Below are positions 25,414 through 34,680 of a stretch of DNA of 64,000 nucleotides, piece after piece (within the stretch, counting starts at the first letter, position 1; every line of letters begins with the position of its first letter). Source of the DNA: JARLGU01 sp036504535. Lineage in GTDB: Bacteria; Armatimonadota; Armatimonadia; Armatimonadales; Capsulimonadaceae. The translations under genes were made by a program, and so were the position numbers. The notes under the pieces were generated by a model. That model saw nothing but the letters and a program-made list of their open reading frames with translations. It ran no database searches and had not been told where the DNA came from. The stretch covers positions 124,001 to 188,000 of the forward strand of contig DASXUY010000014.1 of NCBI GenBank assembly GCA_036504535.1. The letters run 5' to 3'.

Positions 25414-26175
25414 CTAAAGTGTCGCCAGCACACGCCGAACGGTCGCGAGTTGCCACGCGACTTCGGCGTGCTCATTTTGGGCGGAATGATGCTCCACACC
25501 CCAATAGCCAGTGTAACCGCTATTCATCAACAGCTTCATCTTGTCTACCAGGCATGTCGAGGTGATCCGAGCATCTACATGCGTGTGCATCGTGTGAGGG
25601 GCGGCCCATCGGTCGCCGTCGTCCTCCTCGCCGGGAACCCAGTGTCCGATGTGCAGTAGTATCCCGTAAGCCGGGTTATCGACTGCCTCTAGCACGCGCT
25701 TCATATTGTCAAGAACTAGGGCAGGGCCATAATGCGTTTCGGGGCCTATGCGGTAACCGTTGTCTGCGGCCCGTCGCGCGAACTCACTGTAACGCTTTAC
25801 AAGTACATCGAACTGCTCGTTGCTCATTTCCGAATCGCGGCCGCCGAAGTCGATCCGTACCGTAGACGCTCCCAGCTTTTCAGCGACATCGAGATGCTGC
25901 AGCAAAATCTGATAGTTACACTCGCGGATATCGGGATCGGGGTTCCATACGCACGCCTCGTCGATGTGGTAGTTGGAGACACCCAGTTCTGCCTCTTCTA
26001 TGGCTGTGCTTACCTTGCCGATCACGCCAGAGTCGGTGGTCCCGATCATCCCTGACCAGATGTCGGCAGTATCTAGCCTGTAGCGGTGCTTTATGCTTTC
26101 AATATAGCCAAAAATATTCATCATGCCTGCGCCATGCAGGCCATGGAAGGAGTAAGACGCGATTGAAATGTTCAT
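25414..26175 (-). CDS. Xylose-isomerase-like TIM-barrel protein (sugar isomerase/epimerase)
   Basis: This AP-endonuclease-2/xylose-isomerase-like TIM barrel of 253 residues starts ISIASYSFHGLHGAGM. Metal-binding acidic and His residues are expected in YHIDEACVWNP, VRIDFGGRDSE, IGPETHYGPAL, LLHIGHWV, MHTHVDARI and the terminal GVEHHSAQ. Relatives isomerise or epimerise sugars, or dehydrate and cleave keto-sugars and keto-inositols. It is encoded 21 bp upstream of a Gfo/Idh/MocA dehydrogenase, a pairing common in keto-sugar pathways. Confidence 0.8.
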   Translation of the reverse strand: MNISIASYSFHGLHGAGMMNIFGYIESIKHRYRLDTADIWSGMIGTTDSGVIGKVSTAIEEAELGVSNYHIDEACVWNPDPDIRECNYQILLQHLDVAEKLGASTVRIDFGGRDSEMSNEQFDVLVKRYSEFARRAADNGYRIGPETHYGPALVLDNMKRVLEAVDNPAYGILLHIGHWVPGEEDDGDRWAAPHTMHTHVDARITSTCLVDKMKLLMNSGYTGYWGVEHHSAQNEHAEVAWQLATVRRVLATL

Positions 26176-26333
26176 AAGGTCCTCGGTGTAATGGTCACTT
26201 TTAGAACAAGATAGTTGGGGGATTTGCGCCGTCGGTCAGCGGGCTGGCGCATTGCGGTGCGCACAGCCCACGCGCTTGTCGAGACTTGGAAATAGTCGCA
26301 AATGGAACGCTAGCACCTGGCCGTTCGACTATG

Positions 26334-27314
26334 CTACCGGAGTACTTTCTCGATAGCAGCCAATAGATCCTGCGGCAATTTGATTCCGCTCGCGGCAACG
26401 TTTGCGTCGACCTGCTCTGGGCGCGAAGCTCCCACGATCACGCTTGCGACAATCTTCTTCCGCAGGCACCATGCGAGCGCCATTTGGGGCATCGTCAGGC
26501 CAGCTTCAGCCGCTAAGGGGACGAGACGCTGGACGCGTTCGAGCATCGCATCGTTGGCAACGATCTGATCGCGGACGTACGCGTCGAGCACGCCGCGCTC
26601 AAGGAACGGGTTTTGCTTCGGGTCCGCAGCGCGACTGCCAGCTGGAGGTGGCTGGCCCGGCTTGTACTTGCCGGTCAGGACTCCCTGAGCAAGCGGAGAG
26701 AAGCAGACCTGGCCGATACCCTCTTTCTCACAAAGTGGCAGAACATCATCGTCGATACTTCGGGCGAGCATGTTGTATTGCGGCTGGTTTGACACGATAG
26801 GATGCAGCCCGCGAGCCCGCACAGTGTCGACAGCGCTGGCAATCTGTGGGGCGCTCCATTCGGAAACGCCGTAGTAGAGGATTTTGCCCTGCCGGCACAG
26901 GTCATCAAGTGCCGTCAGCGTCTCCTCCACCGGCGTGTCGCTGTCGAAACGATGGCATTGGTACAGGTCGATGTAATCTGCATCGAGCCGCTTGAGCGAT
27001 GCGTGGCACTGTTCAAATAGGTGCTTGCGGGAGAGGCCATGATCGTTCGGTCCGCTGCCAATGGGGAAGAACACCTTTGTTGCCACCACATAGGATGAGC
27101 GGTCATACTTGGCAAGAGCTTTGCCCATGACCCGTTCAGCTTCTCCCCCAGCGTAGGCGTTCGCGGTATCAAAGAAGTTAACGCCAAGCTCATATGCCCG
27201 GTCGATACACGCTTCCGCGACCCCGTTCTCCGTGGCGCCGCCGTAGGTCAGCCAGGATCCCAGTCCGATTTCCGAGACTTTCACGCCATGTTTGCCGACT
27301 TGTCGATAATTCAT
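26334..27314 (-). CDS. Aldo/keto reductase
   Basis: This is an NADPH-dependent reductase with a TIM barrel of the AKR superfamily, closest to the Kv-beta-like group: YRQVGKHGVKVSEIGLGSWLTYG, FFDTANAYAGGEAERVMGKAL with Asp and Tyr of the tetrad, VVATKVFF with the Lys, DLYQCHRFDSDTPVEET with the His, and the C-terminal IVGASRPEQVDANVAA for NADP. At 326 residues it has the usual length. It follows another AKR gene by 83 bp on the same strand, so tandem duplication or complementary specificities are possible. It probably acts on a sugar aldehyde or ketone. Confidence 0.9.
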   Translation of the reverse strand: MNYRQVGKHGVKVSEIGLGSWLTYGGATENGVAEACIDRAYELGVNFFDTANAYAGGEAERVMGKALAKYDRSSYVVATKVFFPIGSGPNDHGLSRKHLFEQCHASLKRLDADYIDLYQCHRFDSDTPVEETLTALDDLCRQGKILYYGVSEWSAPQIASAVDTVRARGLHPIVSNQPQYNMLARSIDDDVLPLCEKEGIGQVCFSPLAQGVLTGKYKPGQPPPAGSRAADPKQNPFLERGVLDAYVRDQIVANDAMLERVQRLVPLAAEAGLTMPQMALAWCLRKKIVASVIVGASRPEQVDANVAASGIKLPQDLLAAIEKVLR

Positions 27315-27397
27315 CCCTTACTCAGTCCTTACTTTGGTATACATAGGAGTTCCATCTACTTTGTGGTTTCAAGGCAAGCGACATTTGAAAGTCGCAC

Positions 27398-28285
27398 TCA
27401 TTGTTCTTCGCTGTGGAACGATTTATCTAGCCGTGCGATTTGGCTAATGTTAAGAAGAACGAACGCCGCCCCAGCGCTATTTTCAACGCTAGACACTCGA
27501 CTCACGCCCGGAATCGGTATAAGCCGATCATACTTCGATAAGAGCCAAGCCAAAACAACCTGTTGTGCGCTCGCTTTTACCTCGTTGGACACAGCTTCGA
27601 GTTCGCCTTGCTTACCTATCTCCTTCGCTCCGCCCCACATACCACCCAATGGGCTGTAGGGCAGAAACGCTATGCCGTGCTCGCGGCACTTGTCAAGAAC
27701 ACCGTCGCTCTCGGCGCTGAGGTCAATCGGGCTCAAGCGGTTTTGAACCGATGCTATCGGCACAATCTTAAGTGCTTCTTCGATTTGAGCCGGAGTAACA
27801 TTGCTCAATCCGACAAACTTGACCTTACCAGCCTTGCGTGCTTCTGCGAATGCTCCGACCGTATCCGCGAACGGCACATTCTCATCGACACGATGCAATT
27901 GGTAAAGGTTTATTGAATCTACACCCAAGGCCCTTAGGCTCGCATCCACTGCGGACCGGATATGCTCAGGACGCCCGTCATGGACCCACTCACCATCCGG
28001 GCGCGTGTTTCCGCCTTTTGTTGCGACCACAATCGTGGATCTCACTGCTGGAGGCAACTTGAGCAGCGCCTTGCCAAAAAGCCGCTCGTTGTGACCGATC
28101 TCCGTGTGGTCGAGGCAGTACGCGTCCGCAGTGTCCCATAGCGTAACCCCTAGATCTGCAGCACGCACTAGAAGTGCAACGCTATCTGCTTCTGCGGGCC
28201 GTTCCCGCGTAATTGACATCGGCATTCCGCCCAGTCCTATTGCTCCCACAAACAGGCCATTCGGCCCGAGTTGTCGTTGTATCAT
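27398..28285 (-). CDS. Aldo/keto reductase
   Basis: This is a second AKR of 295 residues. Tetrad regions are visible: TLWDTADAYCLDHTEIGHNERLFGKAL (Asp, Tyr), VVATKGGNTRPDG (Lys) and NLYQLHRVDENVPFADTV (His). The cofactor region reads IPIPGVSRVSSVENSAGA. It differs clearly from the neighbouring AKR, so it is not a recent duplicate. It lies 32 bp downstream of a TIM-barrel gene in the eight-gene run headed by the GH39 enzyme. Confidence 0.88.
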   Translation of the reverse strand: MIQRQLGPNGLFVGAIGLGGMPMSITRERPAEADSVALLVRAADLGVTLWDTADAYCLDHTEIGHNERLFGKALLKLPPAVRSTIVVATKGGNTRPDGEWVHDGRPEHIRSAVDASLRALGVDSINLYQLHRVDENVPFADTVGAFAEARKAGKVKFVGLSNVTPAQIEEALKIVPIASVQNRLSPIDLSAESDGVLDKCREHGIAFLPYSPLGGMWGGAKEIGKQGELEAVSNEVKASAQQVVLAWLLSKYDRLIPIPGVSRVSSVENSAGAAFVLLNISQIARLDKSFHSEEQ

Positions 28286-28317
28286 GGTTGTGATTGTCTC
28301 CTTAGCCCATCGTTGAG

Positions 28318-29178
28318 CTAGTGGGTTGGTGTCGCTTCGTAAAGTCTAATTCCGTTATTCTTGGCGACTGTTGTGATATGGTCGCGCGCGACCGCATATT
28401 CACCCCGTTGCAGGTGCTCCAACATCAGGGGCGTATCACGCGGCAATTCAGAGATAGCGGACAGGAATACCGCATAGTCAAGGTTGCCTTTTCCAGGGAT
28501 TGTTTCGTCCATATGGAGCGCTAATCTGTCAACCAGGGTAATGTCTTTCGCGTGGCAACTCACAACCCAAGGACCAAGTACGTCAAAGCAACGACGGATC
28601 AAGTTGCCGTTGTTGAAATAGTCGCGAGGAGTGAGAATGATATTCACCGGGTCGAGATGAACCCCAAATGCGGCGCGGTCAACGGCCTTGACGATATCTA
28701 GGTAGACCTCGGGACTGTCCGGTAAGAGAAACTGCATCATTTCCAGGCAAAACTTTGTCCGCGTAGGTTTCACCGTATCAATCAAGCCTCTGATCGTATC
28801 CACACATAGTTCGAACCCGTATTTTGTCAGGTTGTCAGGATGGGGACCTCGCCTTTCGCCGGGCGCTACGGATCCGATGAAATTGATGCAGCATAGTGCG
28901 CCGACCTCTTCTGCCAGCGCAAACCGTTCGCATGCGTATTCAAAATTTGCCTTTCGAATGTCGTCTTCGGGGGCAATCATGTTCTTCCAAATGCCCACTT
29001 CCGCGATCACGATGTCCTTAGCGGCAAAAGCCTTTCGATAGGATCTAATGTAAGCAGTGTCAGAAACGGGCACGTACGGGCCGTACGCAGCGGTATATCC
29101 GAACTCAGTATGCATAGCTGCGAGGCGGTCTGGATCTGTCTCCCCGCCGATATCTAGGTCACCTCCAAGGCGTATCAT
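28318..29178 (-). CDS. Xylose-isomerase-like TIM-barrel protein
   Basis: This is a second AP-endonuclease-2-type TIM barrel (287 residues from ATG 29178: IRLGGDLDIGGETDPDRL). Likely metal ligands lie in FCLEMMQFLLPD, GVHLDPVNIILTPRDY, VVSCHAKDITL and PLMLEHL. The ATG overlaps the stop of the upstream Gfo/Idh/MocA gene by four bases (ATGA, 29175-29178), which indicates translational coupling; a longer frame to 29307 would overlap that gene without homology. It is probably an isomerase, epimerase or keto-sugar lyase working with that dehydrogenase. Confidence 0.82.
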   Translation of the reverse strand: MIRLGGDLDIGGETDPDRLAAMHTEFGYTAAYGPYVPVSDTAYIRSYRKAFAAKDIVIAEVGIWKNMIAPEDDIRKANFEYACERFALAEEVGALCCINFIGSVAPGERRGPHPDNLTKYGFELCVDTIRGLIDTVKPTRTKFCLEMMQFLLPDSPEVYLDIVKAVDRAAFGVHLDPVNIILTPRDYFNNGNLIRRCFDVLGPWVVSCHAKDITLVDRLALHMDETIPGKGNLDYAVFLSAISELPRDTPLMLEHLQRGEYAVARDHITTVAKNNGIRLYEATPTH

Positions 29179-30206
29179 ACGGCGTACACCTTTCCAAATT
29201 CTTCTGGGCCGCGAAGGAGAGCGTGCGCTAAGATGATTTCCGCAGCCTGCATCGTTTTTAGCGCGTCCCCGAAGTGTGAGGATGGTTGATCGCCGGTCCG
29301 GAGGCAAGTGATGAACTCCTCGTGCTTGGCAAGGTAACCTCCGTAAACGTGGTAATCGCTGCTGCCAGCTAGCGTCATAGCATCGAAGTCTTCGCCAGCA
29401 GCCACATCATAATAGGCACCTTCTTTTGGCGTCGCGCGATAAATACGCCCTTGCCCTTCAAGCTCACCGATCGCACAGATATCGGGGCAATGAATTTCAA
29501 ACGAGAATGTCCTGCGCCCGCTGATGTGGTTGTTCATCAGAACGCCTGTCGCCCCGTTGTCAAAATGAATCAGCGCGAAAATAGCGTTGAGATTCGGAAT
29601 GCGCATCCGACGAGCGACGCTGTCAATATTCACGATCTCCCCGCCGCAAATCGCGCGCAATGTGTCAATTGCATGGATTGTAATGTCGTACATTTCGTCA
29701 TAGGCGCGCATCATCGGGCCCTCGTCCTGCTTAGTAAATGTGCAGACCGCATGGACAACCGGACCCGACTCACGGCACTTTGCGAGCATAGATCTCACCA
29801 TTGCGGAGTTTCTTCGCTGAAATCCGACCTGAGTGATGCAGTTGTTTACCTCGGCAAGGTGCGCAAGGTTCATAGCCTGGTGAAGATTGACGCCCAGTGG
29901 CTTTTCGATAAAAAGATTCAGCTTTTGTTGCAAACACCAGACCCACGCATCATAAAGTAGGTGTGGCTGGCCAAGTACGTAGATGGCATCCGGTACAACG
30001 TCTTCGACCATGTTCCGGTAGTTGGTGTAGCGCTTGGCTATGCCGTATCGGTCGGCGGTATCCTTTAGCGCGTCGCCATTCAGATCGCATATACCGACCA
30101 TTTCGACACCTGGTATCTGCCCCAATGATGGATAGTGGACGCGATTCGCCATAGCCCCAGCCCCCACGATCGCAACCCTAGTTTTGTCTCCAGATATTTT
30201 CCCCAT
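29175..30206 (-). CDS. Gfo/Idh/MocA-family oxidoreductase
   Basis: The Rossmann fold starts TRVAIVGAGAMANRVHYPSL, and the EKP motif is in LNLFIEKPLGVNLHQAM. The C-terminal sheet domain (YDITIHAIDTLRAICGGEI) contains the catalytic His region. At 343 residues it is typical. Its stop overlaps the start of the TIM-barrel gene by four bases and the cupin gene lies 22 bp upstream. Together these suggest stepwise oxidation and isomerisation of one sugar, an inference from gene order. Confidence 0.88.
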   Translation of the reverse strand: MGKISGDKTRVAIVGAGAMANRVHYPSLGQIPGVEMVGICDLNGDALKDTADRYGIAKRYTNYRNMVEDVVPDAIYVLGQPHLLYDAWVWCLQQKLNLFIEKPLGVNLHQAMNLAHLAEVNNCITQVGFQRRNSAMVRSMLAKCRESGPVVHAVCTFTKQDEGPMMRAYDEMYDITIHAIDTLRAICGGEIVNIDSVARRMRIPNLNAIFALIHFDNGATGVLMNNHISGRRTFSFEIHCPDICAIGELEGQGRIYRATPKEGAYYDVAAGEDFDAMTLAGSSDYHVYGGYLAKHEEFITCLRTGDQPSSHFGDALKTMQAAEIILAHALLRGPEEFGKVYAV

Positions 30207-30228
30207 CGTTCAGACTCTTCTTTCGCAA

Positions 30229-30573
30229 TTACTCACCATCGAAGTACTCGTCAGACGGATCAAACGGTGGAGAAACCACATTGATCAGCTCCAATTCACC
30301 AATGGCTCTATGTCTCACGCCTGGAGGGATTATGATCGTACTGCCTTCCGAGATAGGAGTTATCTCCCCGTCAAGATAGATGCTTCCGTTGCCTTTGAGA
30401 ATGTAGTAGATCTCGGTCATCTTCTTGTGATAGTGGACTTCACTATCAGTCTTAATTGTCACTACATGAAAACTCACGGATGCCCCGTCGTCCTTTGTGA
30501 CGATACGCTGCGACCATCCGCACGGACATGCGTCCGGCACGATATTGGCGCGTGATTTGACGACAGCTTTCAT
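30229..30573 (-). CDS. Cupin-domain protein
   Basis: This single-domain cupin of 114 residues contains motif 1 as VHYHKKMTEIYYILKGNG (His, His, Glu metal ligands) and motif 2 as IIIPPGVRHRAIG (His). Such small cupins act as sugar isomerases, epimerases, keto-sugar enzymes or metal-dependent dioxygenases. The N-terminus carries CPCGWSQR. It is encoded 31 bp after the GH39 gene and 22 bp before a Gfo/Idh/MocA gene, so a role in modifying the released sugar is likely. Confidence 0.85.
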   Translation of the reverse strand: MKAVVKSRANIVPDACPCGWSQRIVTKDDGASVSFHVVTIKTDSEVHYHKKMTEIYYILKGNGSIYLDGEITPISEGSTIIIPPGVRHRAIGELELINVVSPPFDPSDEYFDGE

Positions 30574-30604
30574 TCGGTTTTCCCTTACGTCGGCAGCAAG
30601 TGAC

Positions 30605-32326
30605 CTAAGCTCGTTCTAAGACAACGAGGCTTACCGATTGCCTCACTAAGGTTAAGTTTAGACAAATGCTTCCATTACGAAGCGGCAAGTCAGACAGATG
30701 AGTCGTATGCAGTTTTGCTGAGTCGTGCAACTTTGCCGTCTGCCGATCATCGGGAGCGGCGGGAGAGCCCATCGCCTTCCAGACTGCAAACGCGTTGCTG
30801 TGGTCTGTGTCAATAAGATACTGCGTGGCCCTTACCTTGCTCGCCTGCCATGGGACTCCGTCTACCGTGATATTGGCCGCTATCGACGGCCCCGGCACAT
30901 CGTCGTCGTGATAGTGCCAAGCGAGCACGTAGATCCGCTTCTTGTCAATCGACGCCAGCGCGCTCACGTCGGCTTCGCCCCTGACGCCATTCGCGGCTAC
31001 CTCAGCGAGCGCTGATTGCGCTGGTGCTGAGACGGCGAGACGCTTGCCAGCCATCATGCTGAACATGCGTAACGTGTTCAAAATGGGCAAATCGATGCCA
31101 TTGCTCGAAAGCTGACGAAGCCCAGGAAACAATGGCTCGTTTTCGAACTCAAACGACCACGTTATGGCACCTTCGAGGTTCATGTTGCGCTTCTCGGCTA
31201 ATTCATGAATTCGCGCAAAGCTCGCTGCGGTGAACGATGCGTAGAGCGGCCCGTCGCGGTAGCCGTAACGTTCCCCTTTGCACGCAGCACAGCCGTCGGG
31301 GTCGGCTTCGCCTATCACGATTGGCAATCGCGCATATTCGGGGAAGGATGCAATAACATCGAAGGCGCCCGCAGTGTCCTTTAGCTCTGAAGCGATCCCC
31401 ATCCGGACGTGGTCAGTGACATACGAAGGTGATCCTTTGGCGTGGAACGACACGAAATCGAGCGGGGAGCCTATCTTTCCAGTGGCGTAGTTTTTCCCGC
31501 GTGTGCAATGCTCGAGGAAGTCGTGGAGGAACGTCCCTCCAGCCCCTATCGCGGTCTCTGGACCACCCACGCGGGCTTTGGGAAGCACCCGCTTTACTGC
31601 ATCGACTGAGTAGTCGTAGAGCTTGAAAAATTCCTCTCGCGACCCCTGCCAAAAGTCTATGTTTGGCTCGTTCCACGCTTCCCAGTACCACGTCAGCACT
31701 TCAGCTTCGCCGTACCGTGCCAGGCAGTGCTTCACCCACTGGTACACCAGCTCAGCCCACTTTGAGTAATCCTTAGGGGGATGCGCCCACCCTCCGAAAA
31801 GGTCTTCATATTTGACCCCAGGAAACCACGGCAGGCCATAAGGTTCCGGCTTACTTGATAGTGCTTTCGGCATGAAACCGAGCTGGACGTACGGCTTAAC
31901 GCCGCGCTTTAAACCCGCATCGAAGATCGCATCGACCGTGCTCCAGTCGTACACAGGGCTGCCGTTTGCATCTTCCGTGTAAGCATTGGTCGTGCCCCAT
32001 TTGCCCGAGTTTTTTCCGTCATGAGTGCAAAGGAGGTTATGAGCCCGAAAGTAGACGTTGCCGCGCGACATATCCCCAAGTTCGCCAAGAAGCGCTTTGC
32101 CATGCGGTGTCGTTAGGTATGTCGGGTTGTCGCAGCCGAAAAACCGCCAAATAGGCCGAAGGTCAGCCAGCGGCTTGCTCGCATCGATGCCGAGGCTGAC
32201 AGTCTTCAGGGACGGCGCTGCTGCCGTAGCGTCGGCAGCAGCGGCTGATCCTACTTGCATTGCTACAATGCCTGCCGCCATGGCAGCGAGGACGTCGCGA
32301 CGCGACAATTTGCTCGATTCACTCAT
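30605..32326 (-). CDS. Secreted GH39-like glycosidase (Tat signal)
   Basis: The Tat-type signal SRRDVLAAMAAGIVAMQVG predicts export in folded form. The catalytic (beta/alpha)8 barrel follows (~45-400). The acid/base Glu is visible at 220 in YWEAWNEPN and the probable nucleophile at 340 in LPIVIGEADPDG. VDAIFDAGLKRGVKPYVQLGFMP is also characteristic of GH39 beta-xylosidase/iduronidase-type enzymes. A C-terminal beta-sandwich ends the protein. The substrate is not fixed by sequence. It heads the eight-gene minus-strand run and is expressed from TTGACA-N17-TACTAT with a LacI operator three bases after the -10. A full-length paralogue lies at 48450-50171. Confidence 0.85.
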   Translation of the reverse strand: MSESSKLSRRDVLAAMAAGIVAMQVGSAAAADATAAAPSLKTVSLGIDASKPLADLRPIWRFFGCDNPTYLTTPHGKALLGELGDMSRGNVYFRAHNLLCTHDGKNSGKWGTTNAYTEDANGSPVYDWSTVDAIFDAGLKRGVKPYVQLGFMPKALSSKPEPYGLPWFPGVKYEDLFGGWAHPPKDYSKWAELVYQWVKHCLARYGEAEVLTWYWEAWNEPNIDFWQGSREEFFKLYDYSVDAVKRVLPKARVGGPETAIGAGGTFLHDFLEHCTRGKNYATGKIGSPLDFVSFHAKGSPSYVTDHVRMGIASELKDTAGAFDVIASFPEYARLPIVIGEADPDGCAACKGERYGYRDGPLYASFTAASFARIHELAEKRNMNLEGAITWSFEFENEPLFPGLRQLSSNGIDLPILNTLRMFSMMAGKRLAVSAPAQSALAEVAANGVRGEADVSALASIDKKRIYVLAWHYHDDDVPGPSIAANITVDGVPWQASKVRATQYLIDTDHSNAFAVWKAMGSPAAPDDRQTAKLHDSAKLHTTHLSDLPLRNGSICLNLTLVRQSVSLVVLERA

Positions 32327-32373
32327 AGTGTGAACTCCGATTTATAAAGTGAGTGGGAGATTCCAGTACAGGT

Positions 32374-32396
32374 TAACCGCTTACGGTAAGCGGTTA
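32374..32396. promoter_or_regulatory. LacI-type operator 1 (GH39 operon)
   Basis: This is a perfect 23-bp palindrome with arms TAACCGCTTAC and GTAAGCGGTTA around a central G (32385). Each half also reads as a cre-like LacI site with a central CG, 13 bp apart. It starts three bases beyond the -10 box of the GH39 promoter. Confidence 0.85.
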
Positions 32397-32399
32397 CTC

Positions 32400-32428
32400 A
32401 TAGTATCACAGATTGATACAAGTGTCAA
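32400..32428 (-). promoter_or_regulatory. Promoter of the GH39-cupin-dehydrogenase operon
   Basis: Minus strand: TTGACA (32428-32423), exact 17-base spacer, TACTAT (32405-32400). Operator 1 covers the predicted start point. Confidence 0.8.
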
Positions 32429-32474
32429 CACTGAAAGGAATTTTGCCAAAATTTAGCAATGCGGCAAATATTTG

Positions 32475-32503
32475 TTGACAGGCATAAGGGGGTATGTTAA
32501 CAT
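32475..32503 (+). promoter_or_regulatory. Promoter of the GH16 gene
   Basis: TTGACA (32475-32480), exact 17-base spacer, TAACAT (32498-32503). Operator 2 begins three bases later. Confidence 0.75.
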
Positions 32504-32506
32504 AAG

Positions 32507-32529
32507 TAAGCGCTTACGGTAAACGCTTA
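32507..32529. promoter_or_regulatory. LacI-type operator 2 (GH16 gene)
   Basis: Arms TAAGCGCTTAC and GTAAACGCTTA around a central G match at 10 of 11 positions. The predicted GH16 transcription start lies inside it. Confidence 0.82.
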
Positions 32530-32704
32530 ACTAAGCAACGATAGCTTCGCATTAGCCGGTTAGTAGTACTCCGGAAAACATGAAGCGAAACCTTTATGGA
32601 CCTTCATCGTGGAACCGTCGCGCCAAATCGCTTCATGAATTGTGCAACGCGAATGCATTGCGGCCGCCGCCGGTCGGCGTTGCGCGTTTAAAGGATACAA
32701 AACT

Positions 32705-34657
32705 ATGCAAAATCTATCCCGCAGGTCGATTGCTACGTCACTCCTGGCGGCCGCAGTCGTCCTTATTGCCCCGCTGCATTGTGCCGTTGGCGCCCCAACA
32801 AAGTCCCTTGTCGACCTAACCGTTCCTGGGGCCGAAAGTCGTTTCACGCCTTCTGGTGGATCGAACGGGCAGGTCACTATTACAGCAGTCCCCGACAAAG
32901 CTGCCCCCGGAGTGGTCGTTAACATCGCGCCAGGTTCTGCAGGATGGCCCGCCGCCGTTCTCAAGCCTGCCGACGGGACACCGTGGGACCTGTCTGCCTA
33001 TGATCATATCGATGTCAAGCTGGTGAATATGGGGCAAGCGCGCCTGTTTGCCACCGTGCGTATCGATAATGCGGGAAACTGGCAGGATAATCCGTGGAAC
33101 GCTGAAATGGCTGATCTTCAACCGGGCCAAGGCACCACCGTCCACGTTATGTTCGGCCGCTCGTATGGTCACAAGCCGGGCTTCAAGCTTAACCCAGCGG
33201 CTGTGACGCAGGTTATGCTCATGACGGGAAAAACAGACATCCCGGAAGCAATCCGTATAGTATCGATAGATGCGGTCGCAGGCGGGCTAGATATTCCTGC
33301 CCCCTCAGCACCTGCCCCGCCCGATGTGCGCATCGCGCCTGCTGGCGGTGTCATGCTAGGAGGCGCGGCGCCATTTGACCCTGCGGTGCAACTCATGCAG
33401 TCGGGCGCAGTCGTGAAATACGACCCTTCGGGCAACAGCCTAGAGGCGGCGTTTTCAAGTCAAGGATCCGCCAACGCATTCAGCATAAAACCGCTGAAAG
33501 GGATGTGGGACCTCGGAAACACCACACAAGTTCGTGTTAAGCTAACAAACTCCGGCACGCAGCCGGCTATGCCGTATGTGCAACTCGTGAGTAAGGAAGG
33601 CAACTCGATTGTATTCGCGACTAGCGCCCCAATCGCACCCGGGGCGACCACGGAAATTGTCGCGCCTTTCGCAGCAAAGACATCGTTCGTTGGCACATTT
33701 AACTCCGAAACCAAGCAAAGTCGCCCCGTTGACGGAACTGGCACGAAATTCGTTAGCCACGCGGTGACAAGCATCAAGATCGGCCTCACTCAGCCTGCCG
33801 ACACGAAAATCGTCGTTCAATCCGTACTGGCCGACGCGCCATCAGTGGAAGTCCCCGCATGGCTGGGTCGTCGTCCGCCAGTCGAAGGTGCATGGGTCAA
33901 GACCTTTGACGAATCGTTCACCTCGCCTGTAATTGACAAGTCGCGCTGGAACATCGCGGGGATCAATCCGTGGGACAAAGCAACGCATTTCAGCAAGGAT
34001 AACCTTGTCTTAAGCCCCGGATCAGCTACTCTACACTTTGAGAAGAAAACAGGCTACCACAACGACGACCCTGCACAGTCTCTTCTCCACAACGCGGATT
34101 CGGCACACTCGACCGATTACGTTTGCGGCTACCTCGATTCGTCACAAAAGTGGAAGCAGCGATACGGTTACTTTGAAGCAAAACTCAAGCTGCCGACTGC
34201 GCCGGGACTTTGGCCCGCGTTCTGGATGATGCCCGACGGATGGGACATCGGGAACAACGGTATGGAGTTCGATATCATGGAGCACCTCGACCGCTGGGGG
34301 CCGCATCGCTACAACATCGCGATGCACTGGGATGGATATGGACAGAACCATAAAGCGCTGGGCTACGGAAATGTCTACGCGGCTCACGACAAGAGCGGCT
34401 TCATGACGGTTGGCCTGCTGTGGACCCCGGGATCGGCAATCTACTACTGTAACGGTACCGAGGTTGCCCGGTGGGAAAACGCCCGTATTTCGTCGGTGCC
34501 GTCGTTCTTCATTGTTGAAATGACTACCGGTGGATGGGATAACGACCCTGTAGACGACTCAAAGCTGCCTGCTGACTTTACCCTTCAGTACGTGCGCGCT
34601 TGGCAGCGAGCAGACCTCGCATCGCCTCTCGACAGTCCTCCAAGCCTGTCCAAGTAG
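32705..34657 (+). CDS. Secreted GH16-family endo-glycanase with N-terminal binding domains
   Basis: The start at 32705 gives a signal peptide (QNLSRRSIATSLLAAAVVLIA ... CAVGA). Residues ~30-195 and ~205-385 are two related beta-sandwich regions (PWDLSAYDHIDVKLVN; MWDLGNTTQVRVKLTN) like the binding modules of agarases. The GH16 jelly roll occupies ~395-650: FDESFTSPVIDKSRWN, WPAFWMMPDGWD and the catalytic MEFDIMEH with E521, D523 and E526. GH16 enzymes cut beta-1,3/1,4-glucans or beta-galactans such as agar, porphyran or carrageenan; the exact target cannot be read. It is expressed divergently from the GH39 operon under operator 2. AAAGGA lies about ten bases before the ATG; a start at 32642 is disfavoured. 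Confidence 0.88.
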   Translation: MQNLSRRSIATSLLAAAVVLIAPLHCAVGAPTKSLVDLTVPGAESRFTPSGGSNGQVTITAVPDKAAPGVVVNIAPGSAGWPAAVLKPADGTPWDLSAYDHIDVKLVNMGQARLFATVRIDNAGNWQDNPWNAEMADLQPGQGTTVHVMFGRSYGHKPGFKLNPAAVTQVMLMTGKTDIPEAIRIVSIDAVAGGLDIPAPSAPAPPDVRIAPAGGVMLGGAAPFDPAVQLMQSGAVVKYDPSGNSLEAAFSSQGSANAFSIKPLKGMWDLGNTTQVRVKLTNSGTQPAMPYVQLVSKEGNSIVFATSAPIAPGATTEIVAPFAAKTSFVGTFNSETKQSRPVDGTGTKFVSHAVTSIKIGLTQPADTKIVVQSVLADAPSVEVPAWLGRRPPVEGAWVKTFDESFTSPVIDKSRWNIAGINPWDKATHFSKDNLVLSPGSATLHFEKKTGYHNDDPAQSLLHNADSAHSTDYVCGYLDSSQKWKQRYGYFEAKLKLPTAPGLWPAFWMMPDGWDIGNNGMEFDIMEHLDRWGPHRYNIAMHWDGYGQNHKALGYGNVYAAHDKSGFMTVGLLWTPGSAIYYCNGTEVARWENARISSVPSFFIVEMTTGGWDNDPVDDSKLPADFTLQYVRAWQRADLASPLDSPPSLSK

Positions 34658-34680
34658 GATACGCTTACCGCAGTAAATTA

